Shown here piece after piece: positions 30,912 to 38,537 of a stretch of 38,537 bases of DNA (its first letter is position 1; each line of letters opens with the position of its first letter). Location of the stretch: the NCBI GenBank assembly GCA_002403445.1, contig DHHU01000064.1, positions 75,142-113,678 of the forward strand. The letters run 5' to 3'. The DNA comes from Salinisphaeraceae bacterium UBA4764. GTDB taxonomy: Bacteria; Pseudomonadota; Gammaproteobacteria; Nevskiales; Salinisphaeraceae. The notes under the pieces were generated by a model that worked only from the letters and a program-made list of their open reading frames with translations, searched no databases and was not told the DNA's origin. The position numbers and the translations under genes are program-made.

Positions 30912-31106
30912 TTATTCCTTAGCCGACCTTTCGCGTTTTACAGTTTTAATACGTGCGATGTTGCGGCGAACTGTCTTAAATTGATGTGTCTGAGTGAGCT
31001 GCCCAGTAGCTTGCTGCATGCGCAAATTAAACTGTTCACGCCGCAAAGCTACAAGTTCAGTATCGAGCTCTTGAATAGATTTGCCACGTAGTGTTTCGAT
31101 TTCCAC
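30912..31106 (-). CDS. rpmC: Ribosomal protein L29
   Basis: A 64-residue helical hairpin protein at the tunnel exit, where trigger factor docks with L23. It reads LRGKSIQELDTELVALRREQFNLRMQQATGQLTQ and ends NIARIKTVKRERS, both typical. E. coli L29 has 63 residues. It lies 3 bp after rplP and 2 bp before rpsQ. Confidence 0.97.
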   Translation of the reverse strand: MEIETLRGKSIQELDTELVALRREQFNLRMQQATGQLTQTHQFKTVRRNIARIKTVKRERSAKE

Positions 31107-31109
31107 GAC

Positions 31110-31523
31110 TTACAATACCTTGCGTTCAACGAACGCAGTCTTGACTGGCAACTTAGAGGCCGCTAATCGGAATGCTTCTTGAGCAATAGGCTGGCTAACT
31201 CCCTCGATTTCGAAGATCATTGATCCAGGCTGAACAAGGGCGACGTAGTACTCTACGTTTCCTTTGCCCTTACCCATTCGAACCTCAATTGGCTTGGTCG
31301 TAACAGGTTTATCAGGGAACACCCTGATCCAAGTTTTTCCAGCGCGACGAATATGACGTGTGAATGCACGACGTGCCGCTTCGATCTGACGGGCCGTTAG
31401 CCGCCCACGAGTTGTAGCTTTGAGACCGTATTCGCCAAAACTAACTTCGTTGCCCCTTTGGGCCAAACCACGATTGCGGCCTTTCTGAACTTTCCGAAAC
31501 TTAAGATTATTTGGTTGTAGCAT
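31110..31523 (-). CDS. rplP: Ribosomal protein L16
   Basis: A 137-residue protein near the A-site tRNA elbow. It begins MLQPNNLKFRKVQKGRNRGLA, has LTARQIEAARRAFTRHIRRAGKTWIRVFPDKP, and MGKGKGNVEYYVALVQPG. E. coli L16 has 136 residues. It lies 3 bp after rpsC. Confidence 0.98.
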   Translation of the reverse strand: MLQPNNLKFRKVQKGRNRGLAQRGNEVSFGEYGLKATTRGRLTARQIEAARRAFTRHIRRAGKTWIRVFPDKPVTTKPIEVRMGKGKGNVEYYVALVQPGSMIFEIEGVSQPIAQEAFRLAASKLPVKTAFVERKVL

Positions 31524-31526
31524 AAT

Positions 31527-32204
31527 CTATCCTGCGGTCGTCTCGCCCTGCGACGGGGCATCAGGAACTGGATCGGCGTCGAAAACTTCGCCCTTGAAGA
31601 TCCATACTTTCACGCCAATCACACCATATAACGTCTTAGCCTCAGCCAACCCATAATCGATATCGGCACGAAGTGTATGCAGTGGGACACGACCTTCCCG
31701 GTACCATTCAGTACGTGCAATTTCCGAACCATTAAGACGGCCCGCCACATTTACACGAATACCACCAGCACCGAGACGCATTGAATTACCAACCGCGCGT
31801 TTCATGGCACGACGAAACATAATCCGTCGTTCAAGCTGCTGAGCAATGTTCTGCGCAACCAAATGAGCATCCAACTCAGGGCGTCGAATTTCTTCGACCG
31901 ACAAATGCACAGGCACTCCCATGCGTTCAGCAACTTCACCGCGTAATCGGTCAATGTCTTCACCCTTCTTGCCGATCACAATGCCTGGACGTGCCGTATG
32001 AATCGTTATACGCGCGGAACGCGCCGGGCGGTCAATTTGTATACGGCTGACCGAGGCATTAGCCAAGCGCTCACGTATAAACGATCGGACTTCAATATCG
32101 CTGAGAAGAGTTCTCCGGTATTCCGAGCCTTCAGCATACCAACGCGAACTCCACTCAGAAGTGATGCCCAGACGAAACCCAATTGGATGTACTTTATGTC
32201 CCAT
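31527..32204 (-). CDS. rpsC: Ribosomal protein S3
   Basis: A 225-residue protein at the mRNA entry channel. It begins MGHKVHPIGFRLGITSEWSS. The KH domain motif is IVIGKKGEDIDRLRGEV and the C-terminal domain has GRLNGSEIARTEWYREGRVPLHTLRADIDYG. E. coli S3 has 233 residues. It lies 16 bp after rplV. Confidence 0.98.
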   Translation of the reverse strand: MGHKVHPIGFRLGITSEWSSRWYAEGSEYRRTLLSDIEVRSFIRERLANASVSRIQIDRPARSARITIHTARPGIVIGKKGEDIDRLRGEVAERMGVPVHLSVEEIRRPELDAHLVAQNIAQQLERRIMFRRAMKRAVGNSMRLGAGGIRVNVAGRLNGSEIARTEWYREGRVPLHTLRADIDYGLAEAKTLYGVIGVKVWIFKGEVFDADPVPDAPSQGETTAG

Positions 32205-32220
32205 GGTGCTTATCCACTAA

Positions 32221-32553
32221 TTAACTATCAGCCACGCGAATCACAACGTGACTCGTTCGCTTTTGGATACGGTCCGCTTGACCACGGGCTCGAGGCTTCA
32301 TGCGTTTCATAATCGGGCCTTCATCGACCATGACTTCGGAGATACGCAACTCATCGATGTCCGCGCCGTCGTTGTGCTCAGCATTGGCAACTGCAGACTC
32401 CAAGACTTTCCGAACAACCGAAGCGGCTTTCTGAGTCGAGAATTCGAGCAAAGTCATAGCTTTTTCTGCCGACAAGCCACGGATTTGATCCGCAACTAAA
32501 CGGGTTTTTTGCGGTGAAACACGCGCAAAACGTAACTTGGCCGTTGTCTCCAT
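32221..32553 (-). CDS. rplV: Ribosomal protein L22
   Basis: A 110-residue protein whose loop lines the exit tunnel (the site of macrolide-resistance changes). It shows KLRFARVSPQKTRLVADQIRG, the AVANAEHNDGADIDEL segment and MKRMKPRARGQADRI. ATG 32553 with AGGAGTAGGT upstream gives the same start and length as E. coli L22 (110). An alternative GTG at 32562, overlapping the rpsS stop, has poor spacing to the ribosome site. Confidence 0.97.
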   Translation of the reverse strand: METTAKLRFARVSPQKTRLVADQIRGLSAEKAMTLLEFSTQKAASVVRKVLESAVANAEHNDGADIDELRISEVMVDEGPIMKRMKPRARGQADRIQKRTSHVVIRVADS

Positions 32554-32558
32554 TATTT

Positions 32559-32831
32559 TCACCTACTCCTGCGATCGCCAGAATGACCCTTGAACGTACG
32601 TGTGGGAGAAAATTCACCCAGCTTATGTCCGACCATGTTTTCGGACACCAGCACAGGGATGTGGCGTCGGCCGTTATGGACATTGATTGTGAGGCCGATC
32701 ATGTCGGGCGTAACCATCGAACGCCGTGACCAAGTTGTAATGGGTTTTTTGGCACCAGAACTTTGTGCGGCATCGACCTTGCGCTGAAGGTGCAGATCGA
32801 CAAAGGGGCCTTTTTTGATAGAACGTGGCAT
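32559..32831 (-). CDS. rpsS: Ribosomal protein S19
   Basis: A 90-residue protein of the 30S head that pairs with S13. It begins MPRSIKKGPFVDLHLQRKV and has ITTWSRRSMVTPDMIGLTI and the C-terminal MVGHKLGEFSPTRTFKGHSGD. E. coli S19 has 92 residues. It lies 25 bp after rplB. Confidence 0.98.
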   Translation of the reverse strand: MPRSIKKGPFVDLHLQRKVDAAQSSGAKKPITTWSRRSMVTPDMIGLTINVHNGRRHIPVLVSENMVGHKLGEFSPTRTFKGHSGDRRSR

Positions 32832-32856
32832 ATCAGATTAATTCGTTGGGCTAGGA

Positions 32857-33693
32857 CTAGCGGCGTTTGCGCTTGGATTGACGTCGTAGAATCATGTTAT
32901 CGGTACGCTTATTGGACCGGGTCTTGTGCCCCTTGGTTTTCCAACCCCATGGGCTTACCGGATGCCGACCGCCACTCGTACGACCTTCGCCACCACCATG
33001 CGGGTGATCGATGGGATTCATGGCAACGCCACGAACTGTTGGCCGTTTGCCACGCCAACGACTTGCACCGGCTTTACCGAACTGAGCAAGATTGTGCTCT
33101 GAATTACCGACTTCACCTATCGTAGCGCGACAATTGATATGGACGCGTCGAGTCTCACCTGATTTGAGGCGCAATACGGCAAATTCACCGGCACGACCAG
33201 CAAATCGAACTCCGACACCAGCCGTGCGGGCCAACTGGCCGCCCTTTCCGGGTCGCAACTCAACACAATGGACAATTGAACCTATTGGCATTTGAGCCAA
33301 TGGCATTGCGTTCCCCGGGCGAATAGCTGAATCTGGACCACTTTCGACTCGGTGACCGATTTCTAGGCCACGGGGCGCCAAAATATACCGCCGTTCACCG
33401 TCTTCGTAACAGATTAAGGCAATATTAGCGCTGCGATTGGGATCATACTCCAAACGTTCAACTTGGCCTGGCACCTGGTCTTTATCCCGCTTGAAATCTA
33501 TATAACGGTAGCGCTGCTCATGTCCGCCACCGCGGCGGCGAACTGTCATACGTCCAGAAGAGTTCCGTCCACCGCTACGAGTCTTTCTAACAGTTAGTGG
33601 TTTATAAGGCTCACCTTTATATAATCGCGAATCACGCACACTTGCCACAAACCGACAGCCGGGTGACGTGGGTCTATTTCTCTTTATTGCCAT
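32857..33693 (-). CDS. rplB: Ribosomal protein L2
   Basis: A 278-residue protein essential for subunit joining and peptidyl transfer. It has the N-terminal GRNSSGRMTVRRRGGGHEQRYR, the central RPGNAMPLAQMPIGSIVHCVEL, and the C-terminal GVAMNPIDHPHGGGEGR with the conserved His. E. coli L2 has 273 residues. It lies 15 bp after rplW. Confidence 0.98.
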   Translation of the reverse strand: MAIKRNRPTSPGCRFVASVRDSRLYKGEPYKPLTVRKTRSGGRNSSGRMTVRRRGGGHEQRYRYIDFKRDKDQVPGQVERLEYDPNRSANIALICYEDGERRYILAPRGLEIGHRVESGPDSAIRPGNAMPLAQMPIGSIVHCVELRPGKGGQLARTAGVGVRFAGRAGEFAVLRLKSGETRRVHINCRATIGEVGNSEHNLAQFGKAGASRWRGKRPTVRGVAMNPIDHPHGGGEGRTSGGRHPVSPWGWKTKGHKTRSNKRTDNMILRRQSKRKRR

Positions 33694-33708
33694 CTTGGGC
33701 TCCGATAT

Positions 33709-34008
33709 TTACTGTACGCTGCTGAGGAAGTCGATCTGATCACCCTGGGCCAGGGTTACATAGGCTTTCCGCCAAGCATTACGCTTGCCTGCATAACCCC
33801 TAAAGCGCTTGGTTTTGGCAGGCATTCGCACAGTGTTCACCTTTTTGACTGTCACTTCGAACAAATGGCTTACTGCAGTTGCGATCTCGGATTTAGTGGC
33901 ATCTGACCTAACTTCGAATACTACTTGATTGGCAATTTCTGTTTGATTCGATGCTTTTTCAGACACCACAGGTGTCCGGATAACGTCGTACATCCGTTCT
34001 TTATTCAC
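33709..34008 (-). CDS. rplW: Ribosomal protein L23
   Basis: A 99-residue protein at the tunnel exit, the main dock for trigger factor and SRP. It shows VIRTPVVSEKASNQTE, VVFEVRSDATKSEI, VNTVRMPAKTKRFRG and WRKAYVTLAQGDQIDF. E. coli L23 has 100 residues. Its start overlaps the rplD stop by four bases. Confidence 0.98.
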   Translation of the reverse strand: MNKERMYDVIRTPVVSEKASNQTEIANQVVFEVRSDATKSEIATAVSHLFEVTVKKVNTVRMPAKTKRFRGYAGKRNAWRKAYVTLAQGDQIDFLSSVQ

Positions 34009-34619
34009 GACAAACGCTCCTCTATTGCGGCCTTAGCCGAGGCTGTTATCGCAACTTTCTCACTGGCGACTAAGTCAACTACACTCAGCTCATGAGCAGT
34101 AACCAGATTGACATTGGGCAAATTGCGTGATGAATAGATTAAAGCATCGTCTGAATTCGACACTACGACCAAATCAAAATCAGCCACATTACGTTCAGAC
34201 ATCGCAGCCAAAAAATCCTTGGTCCGCCGACTAGACAAAGAAAAATCACTAACGATAGATAATTGACCAGCAGAGACCAACGCAGACAGCATCGACCGGA
34301 GCGCACCACGGTACATCTTCTTATTAACTTTCTGCTTAAAAGACCGCGGTCGGGCTGCAAAAGTCACGCCACCGCCAGTCCAGATTGGACTACGGATCGT
34401 ACCCGCACGTGCACGCCCAGTACCCTTTTGTCGCCATGGTTTTTTGCCACCACCGCGCACGTCGGAACGGTTTTTTTGTTGTTTAGTACCTGCACGAGCA
34501 GCTGCACGCTCGGCAGTTACAACTTGATGTATAAGTGGACCGTTGAATGTTCGCCCGAACACTGCTTCAGCCAATTCAGCGCGCTCGTTTGAACCGGCAA
34601 CGTTAACCTGCTGTCCCAT
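34005..34619 (-). CDS. rplD: Ribosomal protein L4
   Basis: A 204-residue large-subunit protein with a tunnel-lining loop. In E. coli it also represses the S10 operon through its leader mRNA. Diagnostic segments are RSDVRGGGKKPWRQKGTGRARAGTIRSPIWTGGG and KVNKKMYRGALRSMLSAL. E. coli L4 has 201 residues. The structured leader upstream of rplC (35293-35463) is the natural candidate target here. It lies 7 bp after rplC. Confidence 0.98.
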   Translation of the reverse strand: MGQQVNVAGSNERAELAEAVFGRTFNGPLIHQVVTAERAAARAGTKQQKNRSDVRGGGKKPWRQKGTGRARAGTIRSPIWTGGGVTFAARPRSFKQKVNKKMYRGALRSMLSALVSAGQLSIVSDFSLSSRRTKDFLAAMSERNVADFDLVVVSNSDDALIYSSRNLPNVNLVTAHELSVVDLVASEKVAITASAKAAIEERLS

Positions 34620-34626
34620 ATCAGTC

Positions 34627-35292
34627 CTAAGCCTCGCTTGTGTTCGGCTGTGGCTTCTTTATCGCCGGGCGCAACTCAACATAACCGTTTTTGGGTCCGG
34701 GAATGGCACCGGCAATAAGCACAAAACCTCGTTCAATGTCAGAACGGATCACACGAAGATTTTGTTTAGTAACTCGCGCATTGCCATGTTGGCCAGCCAT
34801 TTTCTTCCCTTTGAATACATGACCAGGAGACTGGTTCTGACCTATCGACCCCGGGGCACGATGTGCCTTGGCATTACCATGGGTCGATCGTTGTGCACGG
34901 AAGTTATGGCGCTTAATTACACTAGAATAGCCCTTGCCAATGGATTGGCCCACAACATCAATATATTGACCAGGCTGCAAACGCTCGACCGTAAGCTCAG
35001 TCCCGGGCTCGAATGACTCAGTATCGTCATCCGAATCGAGACGGAACTCGCATAATATATCGCCAGCTTCAACACCGGCACTTCGAAAGTGACCGGCCTC
35101 TGGTGCATTCAAACGATTAGCCGAACGTGATCCAGTTGTTACTTGGACCGCACGATAGCCGTCACGCTCTGGTGTTTTATGCATAACGACACGATTAGTA
35201 CCAACTTCAATGACAGTAACGGGCGTAGCCGCTCCATTACTGTCAAATACACGTGTCATGCCTTTCTTTCGTCCTAAAAGACCGACGCTCAT
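34627..35292 (-). CDS. rplC: Ribosomal protein L3
   Basis: A 221-residue protein whose central extension reaches the peptidyl-transferase centre. It begins MSVGLLGRKKGMTRVFD and contains the loop RAPGSIGQNQSPGHVFKGKKMAGQHG. ATG 35292 is chosen for the family N-terminus and the strong ribosome site GGGAGGC just upstream. The longer open frame lies in the leader region. E. coli L3 has 209 residues. Unlike in E. coli, 219 bp separate it from rpsJ. Confidence 0.98.
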   Translation of the reverse strand: MSVGLLGRKKGMTRVFDSNGAATPVTVIEVGTNRVVMHKTPERDGYRAVQVTTGSRSANRLNAPEAGHFRSAGVEAGDILCEFRLDSDDDTESFEPGTELTVERLQPGQYIDVVGQSIGKGYSSVIKRHNFRAQRSTHGNAKAHRAPGSIGQNQSPGHVFKGKKMAGQHGNARVTKQNLRVIRSDIERGFVLIAGAIPGPKNGYVELRPAIKKPQPNTSEA

Positions 35293-35463
35293 GGCGCCTC
35301 CCAATCGGCGCAGAATTAATGAATCGGTGTAGAAAGCCGAGCCATATCTGCCAAATTTTATGCAGCCTAAAATGGCTGCCTCGGGTAACGGCAACTCCGC
35401 TTATCGCCACTCGCTAAAGGGGGCGATAGTTCAGACGTTGCGAGCCTACGCTAGGCAACTAAG
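35293..35463 (-). promoter_or_regulatory. Structured leader upstream of rplC, possible L4-responsive S10-type leader
   Basis: Predicted transcription start at about 35463 gives a leader of about 170 nt. Three hairpins are visible in the transcribed direction. The first, at 35437-35459, has GTTG/CAAC outer pairs and a CCTA/TAGG inner stem. The second, at 35402-35428, has TATCGCC/GGCGATA arms with a 13-base loop. The third, at 35362-35379, is GCAGCC-ATTTTA-GGCTGC. E. coli's S10 leader is of similar length and binds L4, but it lies upstream of rpsJ. No T-run follows the third hairpin, so termination control is not evident. The regulatory role is inference. Confidence 0.5.
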
Positions 35464-35469
35464 ACTGCG

Positions 35470-35498
35470 ATTTTAGCACTATCGTAATCAGTTGCCAA
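35470..35498 (-). promoter_or_regulatory. Strong sigma-70 promoter between rpsJ and rplC
   Basis: On the minus strand: TTGGCA (35493-35498), a 17-base spacer, and TAAAAT (35470-35475). Each box matches five of six consensus bases. TGC directly precedes the -10 box, giving an extended -10 motif. This is the best promoter match I see in the window, and it lies at the head of the largest ribosomal-protein run. Confidence 0.7.
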
Positions 35499-35511
35499 TG
35501 AAAATTACGAG

Positions 35512-35826
35512 TTACTGCAGTTTGATTTGAACATCAACACCAGCGGCAAGATCGAGCTTCATCAACGCATCCACTGTTTTTTCAGTGGGCTCCACGATAT
35601 CCATCATGCGCTTGTGCGTACGTATCTCGTATTGATCTCGCCCTTTCTTATCAACATGCGGTGATATCAATATCGTGTAGCGTTCAATCTTGGTCGGTAG
35701 CGGAATGGGACCGTGCACTTGGGCCCCAGTCCGCTTAGCCGTTTCAACGATTTCACTCGCCGACTTATCGATCAGTCGGTGATCAAAGGCTTTCAGACGG
35801 ATACGTATATTTTGGCTTGTCGCCAT
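35512..35826 (-). CDS. rpsJ: Ribosomal protein S10
   Basis: A 104-residue protein of the 30S head and, as NusE, a transcription antitermination factor. It shows IRIRLKAFDHRLIDKSASEIVETAKRTGAQVHGPIPLPTK and the hallmark loop YEIRTHKRMMDI. E. coli S10 has 103 residues. It starts 9 bp after tuf and is followed by a promoter and a 219-bp gap, so it seems tied to the fusA-tuf transcript rather than to rplC. Confidence 0.98.
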   Translation of the reverse strand: MATSQNIRIRLKAFDHRLIDKSASEIVETAKRTGAQVHGPIPLPTKIERYTILISPHVDKKGRDQYEIRTHKRMMDIVEPTEKTVDALMKLDLAAGVDVQIKLQ

Positions 35827-35835
35827 TATCGTGCT

Positions 35836-37026
35836 CTACTCGGTGATCTTTGTTACAACGCCAGCGCCCACGGTTTTGCCGCCTTCGCGGATCGCAAATC
35901 GCAGACCTTCTTCCATAGCAATCGGCGCAATTAGTTCAACGTTCATCGTGACGTTGTCACCCGGCATAACCATTTCGGTATCTGCGGGCAATTCACAAGT
36001 ACCTGTTACGTCCGTTGTACGAAAATAGAATTGTGGACGGTACCCCTTGAAGAACGGAGTATGGCGGCCGCCTTCTTCCTTTTTCAAAACGTAGACTTCA
36101 CATTCAAAGTTGGTATGCGGAGTGATAGATCCCGGCTTTGCCAGTACTTGGCCGCGCTCAATATCTTCACGTTTGATGCCACGAAGCAGAACACCAATGT
36201 TGTCACCTGCCCGACCGCTGTCGAGGAGTTTGCGGAACATCTCAACCCCGGTAGCAGTGGTCTTGCGGGTCTCATGAAGTCCCACCAATTCTACATCGTC
36301 ACCCACATTAACCACTCCGCGCTCGACACGACCAGTAGCCACAGTGCCACGACCAGAGATCGAGAACACATCCTCAACCGGCATCAAGAAGGGACCATCT
36401 ATTGGTCGATCGGGTTCAGGGATAAAAGCATCCATGGACTCGACCAATTTGATGATCGATTGAGTACCATGCTCACCCTCATCACCCTCGAGCGCCTTGA
36501 GTGCAGAGCCAATAACCACAGGCGTGTCATCACCAGGGAAATCATACTCATCAAGTAGCTCTCGAACTTCCATCTCAACGAGCTCGAGGAGCTCTTCGTC
36601 ATCTACCATATCGGCCTTGTTCAGGTAGACAACGATGAAGGGTACGCCCACTTGGCGCGCGAGAAGAATATGCTCACGTGTTTGTGGCATGGGGCCATCG
36701 GCGGCTGAAACCACCAGAATAGCGCCATCCATCTGCGCGGCGCCGGTAATCATATTCTTGACGTAGTCAGCATGACCCGGGCAATCCACGTGGGCATAAT
36801 GCCGGCTAGCCGATTCATATTCGACGTGTGCGGTCGAAATCGTGATACCGCGGTCTTTTTCCTCTGGTGCCTTGTCGATGGCGTCAAAGGCTCTAGCCTC
36901 GGAACCAAAAGACTTATTAGACACCACGGTCAAAGCCGCAGTCAGCGTGGTTTTGCCGTGGTCGACGTGGCCTATGGTGCCGACGTTGACGTGGGACTTG
37001 CTGCGATCAAACTTTTCCTTGGACAC
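35836..37026 (-). CDS. tuf: Translation elongation factor Tu
   Basis: A 396-residue GTPase that delivers aminoacyl-tRNA to the ribosome. The GTP-binding motifs are GHVDHGKTTL (P-loop), the DCPGHADYVKNMITGAAQMDGAI stretch, and NKAD in VVYLNKADMVDD. Domain 2 starts near FLMPVEDVFSISGRGTV and domain 3 near HTNFECEVYVL. E. coli EF-Tu has 394 residues. It lies 12 bp after fusA. A second copy elsewhere in the genome cannot be excluded. Confidence 0.98.
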   Translation of the reverse strand: MSKEKFDRSKSHVNVGTIGHVDHGKTTLTAALTVVSNKSFGSEARAFDAIDKAPEEKDRGITISTAHVEYESASRHYAHVDCPGHADYVKNMITGAAQMDGAILVVSAADGPMPQTREHILLARQVGVPFIVVYLNKADMVDDEELLELVEMEVRELLDEYDFPGDDTPVVIGSALKALEGDEGEHGTQSIIKLVESMDAFIPEPDRPIDGPFLMPVEDVFSISGRGTVATGRVERGVVNVGDDVELVGLHETRKTTATGVEMFRKLLDSGRAGDNIGVLLRGIKREDIERGQVLAKPGSITPHTNFECEVYVLKKEEGGRHTPFFKGYRPQFYFRTTDVTGTCELPADTEMVMPGDNVTMNVELIAPIAMEEGLRFAIREGGKTVGAGVVTKITE

Positions 37027-37038
37027 GGTTACTTCCTC

Positions 37039-38537
37039 TTATGCCTTCTCGGGTTGGTTCCGGGTTATTGCTTCGACTATATTTGCCGGCGCCTGCGAGT
37101 ATTTCTCAAACTGCATGGTATAAGTCGCCCTACCCTGCGTCATTGAACGCAGATCGGTCGAATAGCCAAACATTTCCGACAGCGGCACAAGCGCCGAAAG
37201 TTGTTTACCGGCCGGAATATCATCCATGCCACCTACATGACCGCGCCGGCGATTAAGGTCACCCATGACGTCGCCCATATACTCCTCAGGCGTCACGACT
37301 TCCACGTCCATCATGGGTTCAAGCAGCACTGGCGAGGCTTTCTTCGAACCCTCGCGCAGGGCCATAGAACCAGCTATTTTAAATGCGGCTTCATTCGAGT
37401 CAACATCGTGGTAAGAGCCATCATAGAGTGTCACTTTCATGTCGACCATGGGATAACCAGCCACCACGCCTTCTGCCATGGCTTCCCTGACCCCGTTGTC
37501 CACAGAACTTACATATTCACGCGGCACCACACCACCAACGATGGCATTAACGAATTCATAACCGGCGCCGGCCTCCTCTTGAGGCTCGATTCGAAGAAAG
37601 ACGTGGCCGTACTGACCACGACCGCCTGACTGGCGAATGAACTTTCCTTCTTGGGTGACCTGGCTGCGAATGGTTTCGCGGTAGGCAACCTGCGGTGCCC
37701 CAATATTCGCGTCAACCTTGAACTCGCGCTTGAGCCGATCAACAATGATCTCTAGATGCAACTCGCCCATGCCCGAAATGATCGTCTGAGCTGTCTCTTC
37801 GTCAGTCCGAACCTGGAATGAGGGATCTTCTTGAGCAAGCTTACCCAACGCAATCCCCATCTTTTCCTGGTCAGCTTTTGACTTGGGTTCTACAGCAACC
37901 GATATAACCGGGTCCGGAAACTCCATGCGTTCCAAAACGACCGGCGTTTCCACAGAGCATAGCGTGTACCCAGTCGTTACGTTCTTCAGTCCGACCAACG
38001 CAGCAATATCGCCGGCACGAACCTCTTTGATCTCTTCACGTGAGTTCGAATGCATCTGTAAGATGCGGCCAACTCGCTCTTTCTTGTTTTCAAGAGGGTT
38101 GTAGACCGTGTCGCCGGATTTCAGGATTCCTGAATAAACGCGCACAAACGAAAGCGTACCCACGTACGGATCGGTCGCAATCTTAAAGACTAGCGCCGAA
38201 AACGGTTCTTCATCACTTGCGTTGCGCTCGATGGGCGTATCCGGATCGTTGGCGTCATAACCTTTTATCGACGGAACTTCAGTAGGTGATGGCAGATAGT
38301 CGATTACGGCATCCAGCATAGCCTGAACACCTTTGTTTTTGAACGCGGTCCCGCAAAGCGTGACGCAAATTTCGTTATTGATCACACGTTGCCGCAGGCC
38401 AGATTTGATGTCGTCATTCGAAAGCTCGCCGTCGCTCAAATACTTTTCCAGCAGATCTTCATTGGCTTCGGCTGCCGCCTCGATCATTTCGCCACGTGCA
38501 GCCTCGGCATCAGACTTGAGCTCATCCGGAATCTCGA
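37039..38537 (-). CDS. fusA: Elongation factor G, C-terminal part, truncated by window edge
   Basis: The frame is open to the last base of the window and continues beyond it, so the N-terminal GTPase motifs are missing. About 499 residues are visible. They include IEAAAEANEDLLEKYL, FKNKGVQAMLDAV, AGDIAALVGLKNVTTG, GMGELHLEIIVDRLKREF (domain III), GGRGQYGHV (domain IV), and RGHVGGMDDIPAGKQLSALVPLSEMFGYSTDLRSMTQGRATYTM (domain V). EF-G moves tRNA and mRNA through the ribosome. In the usual str order rpsL and rpsG lie just beyond the window edge. Confidence 0.98.
   Translation of the reverse strand, partial: EIPDELKSDAEAARGEMIEAAAEANEDLLEKYLSDGELSNDDIKSGLRQRVINNEICVTLCGTAFKNKGVQAMLDAVIDYLPSPTEVPSIKGYDANDPDTPIERNASDEEPFSALVFKIATDPYVGTLSFVRVYSGILKSGDTVYNPLENKKERVGRILQMHSNSREEIKEVRAGDIAALVGLKNVTTGYTLCSVETPVVLERMEFPDPVISVAVEPKSKADQEKMGIALGKLAQEDPSFQVRTDEETAQTIISGMGELHLEIIVDRLKREFKVDANIGAPQVAYRETIRSQVTQEGKFIRQSGGRGQYGHVFLRIEPQEEAGAGYEFVNAIVGGVVPREYVSSVDNGVREAMAEGVVAGYPMVDMKVTLYDGSYHDVDSNEAAFKIAGSMALREGSKKASPVLLEPMMDVEVVTPEEYMGDVMGDLNRRRGHVGGMDDIPAGKQLSALVPLSEMFGYSTDLRSMTQGRATYTMQFEKYSQAPANIVEAITRNQPEKA

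Noticed and set aside
35362..35379. GCAGCC-ATTTTA-GGCTGC hairpin as an intrinsic terminator
   Set aside because: In the transcribed direction it is followed by ATAAAATTTGG, not a T-run, so it was kept only as leader structure.
21908..38537. Horizontal transfer or an unusual insertion inside the ribosomal block
   Set aside because: The gene order matches the standard S10-spc-alpha arrangement gene by gene, with no extra or missing member once the small rpmJ gene is found.

Overview
This window looks like core chromosome of a gammaproteobacterium. Three gene orders support that: lptD-surA-pdxA-rsmA-apaH with divergent amgK-murU (the Pseudomonas layout), the complete S10-spc-alpha ribosomal block, and fusA-tuf just upstream of it. 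I see no insertion sequence, phage gene, CRISPR array, tRNA or rRNA. Proteins exported to the envelope are strikingly poor in Asp/Glu and rich in Lys/Arg (SurA has about 80 Lys/Arg against 23 Asp/Glu by hand count), while cytosolic enzymes look ordinary. This suggests an acidophilic or acid-tolerant bacterium with an acidic periplasm; the genus cannot be named from the sequence.

Layout. 1-501: 3' end of an aldo/keto reductase. 639-3508: a TonB energising operon made of a small exported protein, ExbB, two ExbD paralogues and TonB. 3918-10723: mostly single metabolic genes, namely a KAS III-type condensing enzyme, a HemD-like protein, a DUF3429 membrane protein, a long FabG-type reductase (minus strand), DAHP synthase, a HIT-family hydrolase and the zinc-independent type of GTP cyclohydrolase, FolE2. 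10750-15136 (minus strand): a phasin-like protein with a long disordered tail, two very basic lipoproteins, and MurU-AmgK for recycling cell-wall sugars. 15436-21865 (plus strand): LptD and SurA for outer-membrane assembly, then PdxA, RsmA and ApaH, joined by short overlaps. 21908-38537 (minus strand): the translation block, transcribed fusA, tuf, rpsJ, rplC and onward to rplQ. It includes the 38-codon rpmJ.

How the genes work together. ExbB-ExbD-TonB powers outer-membrane import. LptD, SurA, AmgK, MurU and the lipoproteins form an envelope-biogenesis neighbourhood. The translation block carries most large-subunit and many small-subunit proteins, the protein-export channel SecY and the RNA polymerase alpha subunit.

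The window is mostly conserved, and I do not claim a wholly new system. The points most worth checking are: the second ExbD has Asn in place of the essential membrane Asp; RsmA has lost two conserved active-site residues (the NLPY motif reads SLAY); a strong promoter and a structured leader of about 170 nt lie between rpsJ and rplC rather than upstream of rpsJ; the exported proteins are unusually basic; and a degenerate OmpA-like lipoprotein sits beside the peptidoglycan-recycling genes.
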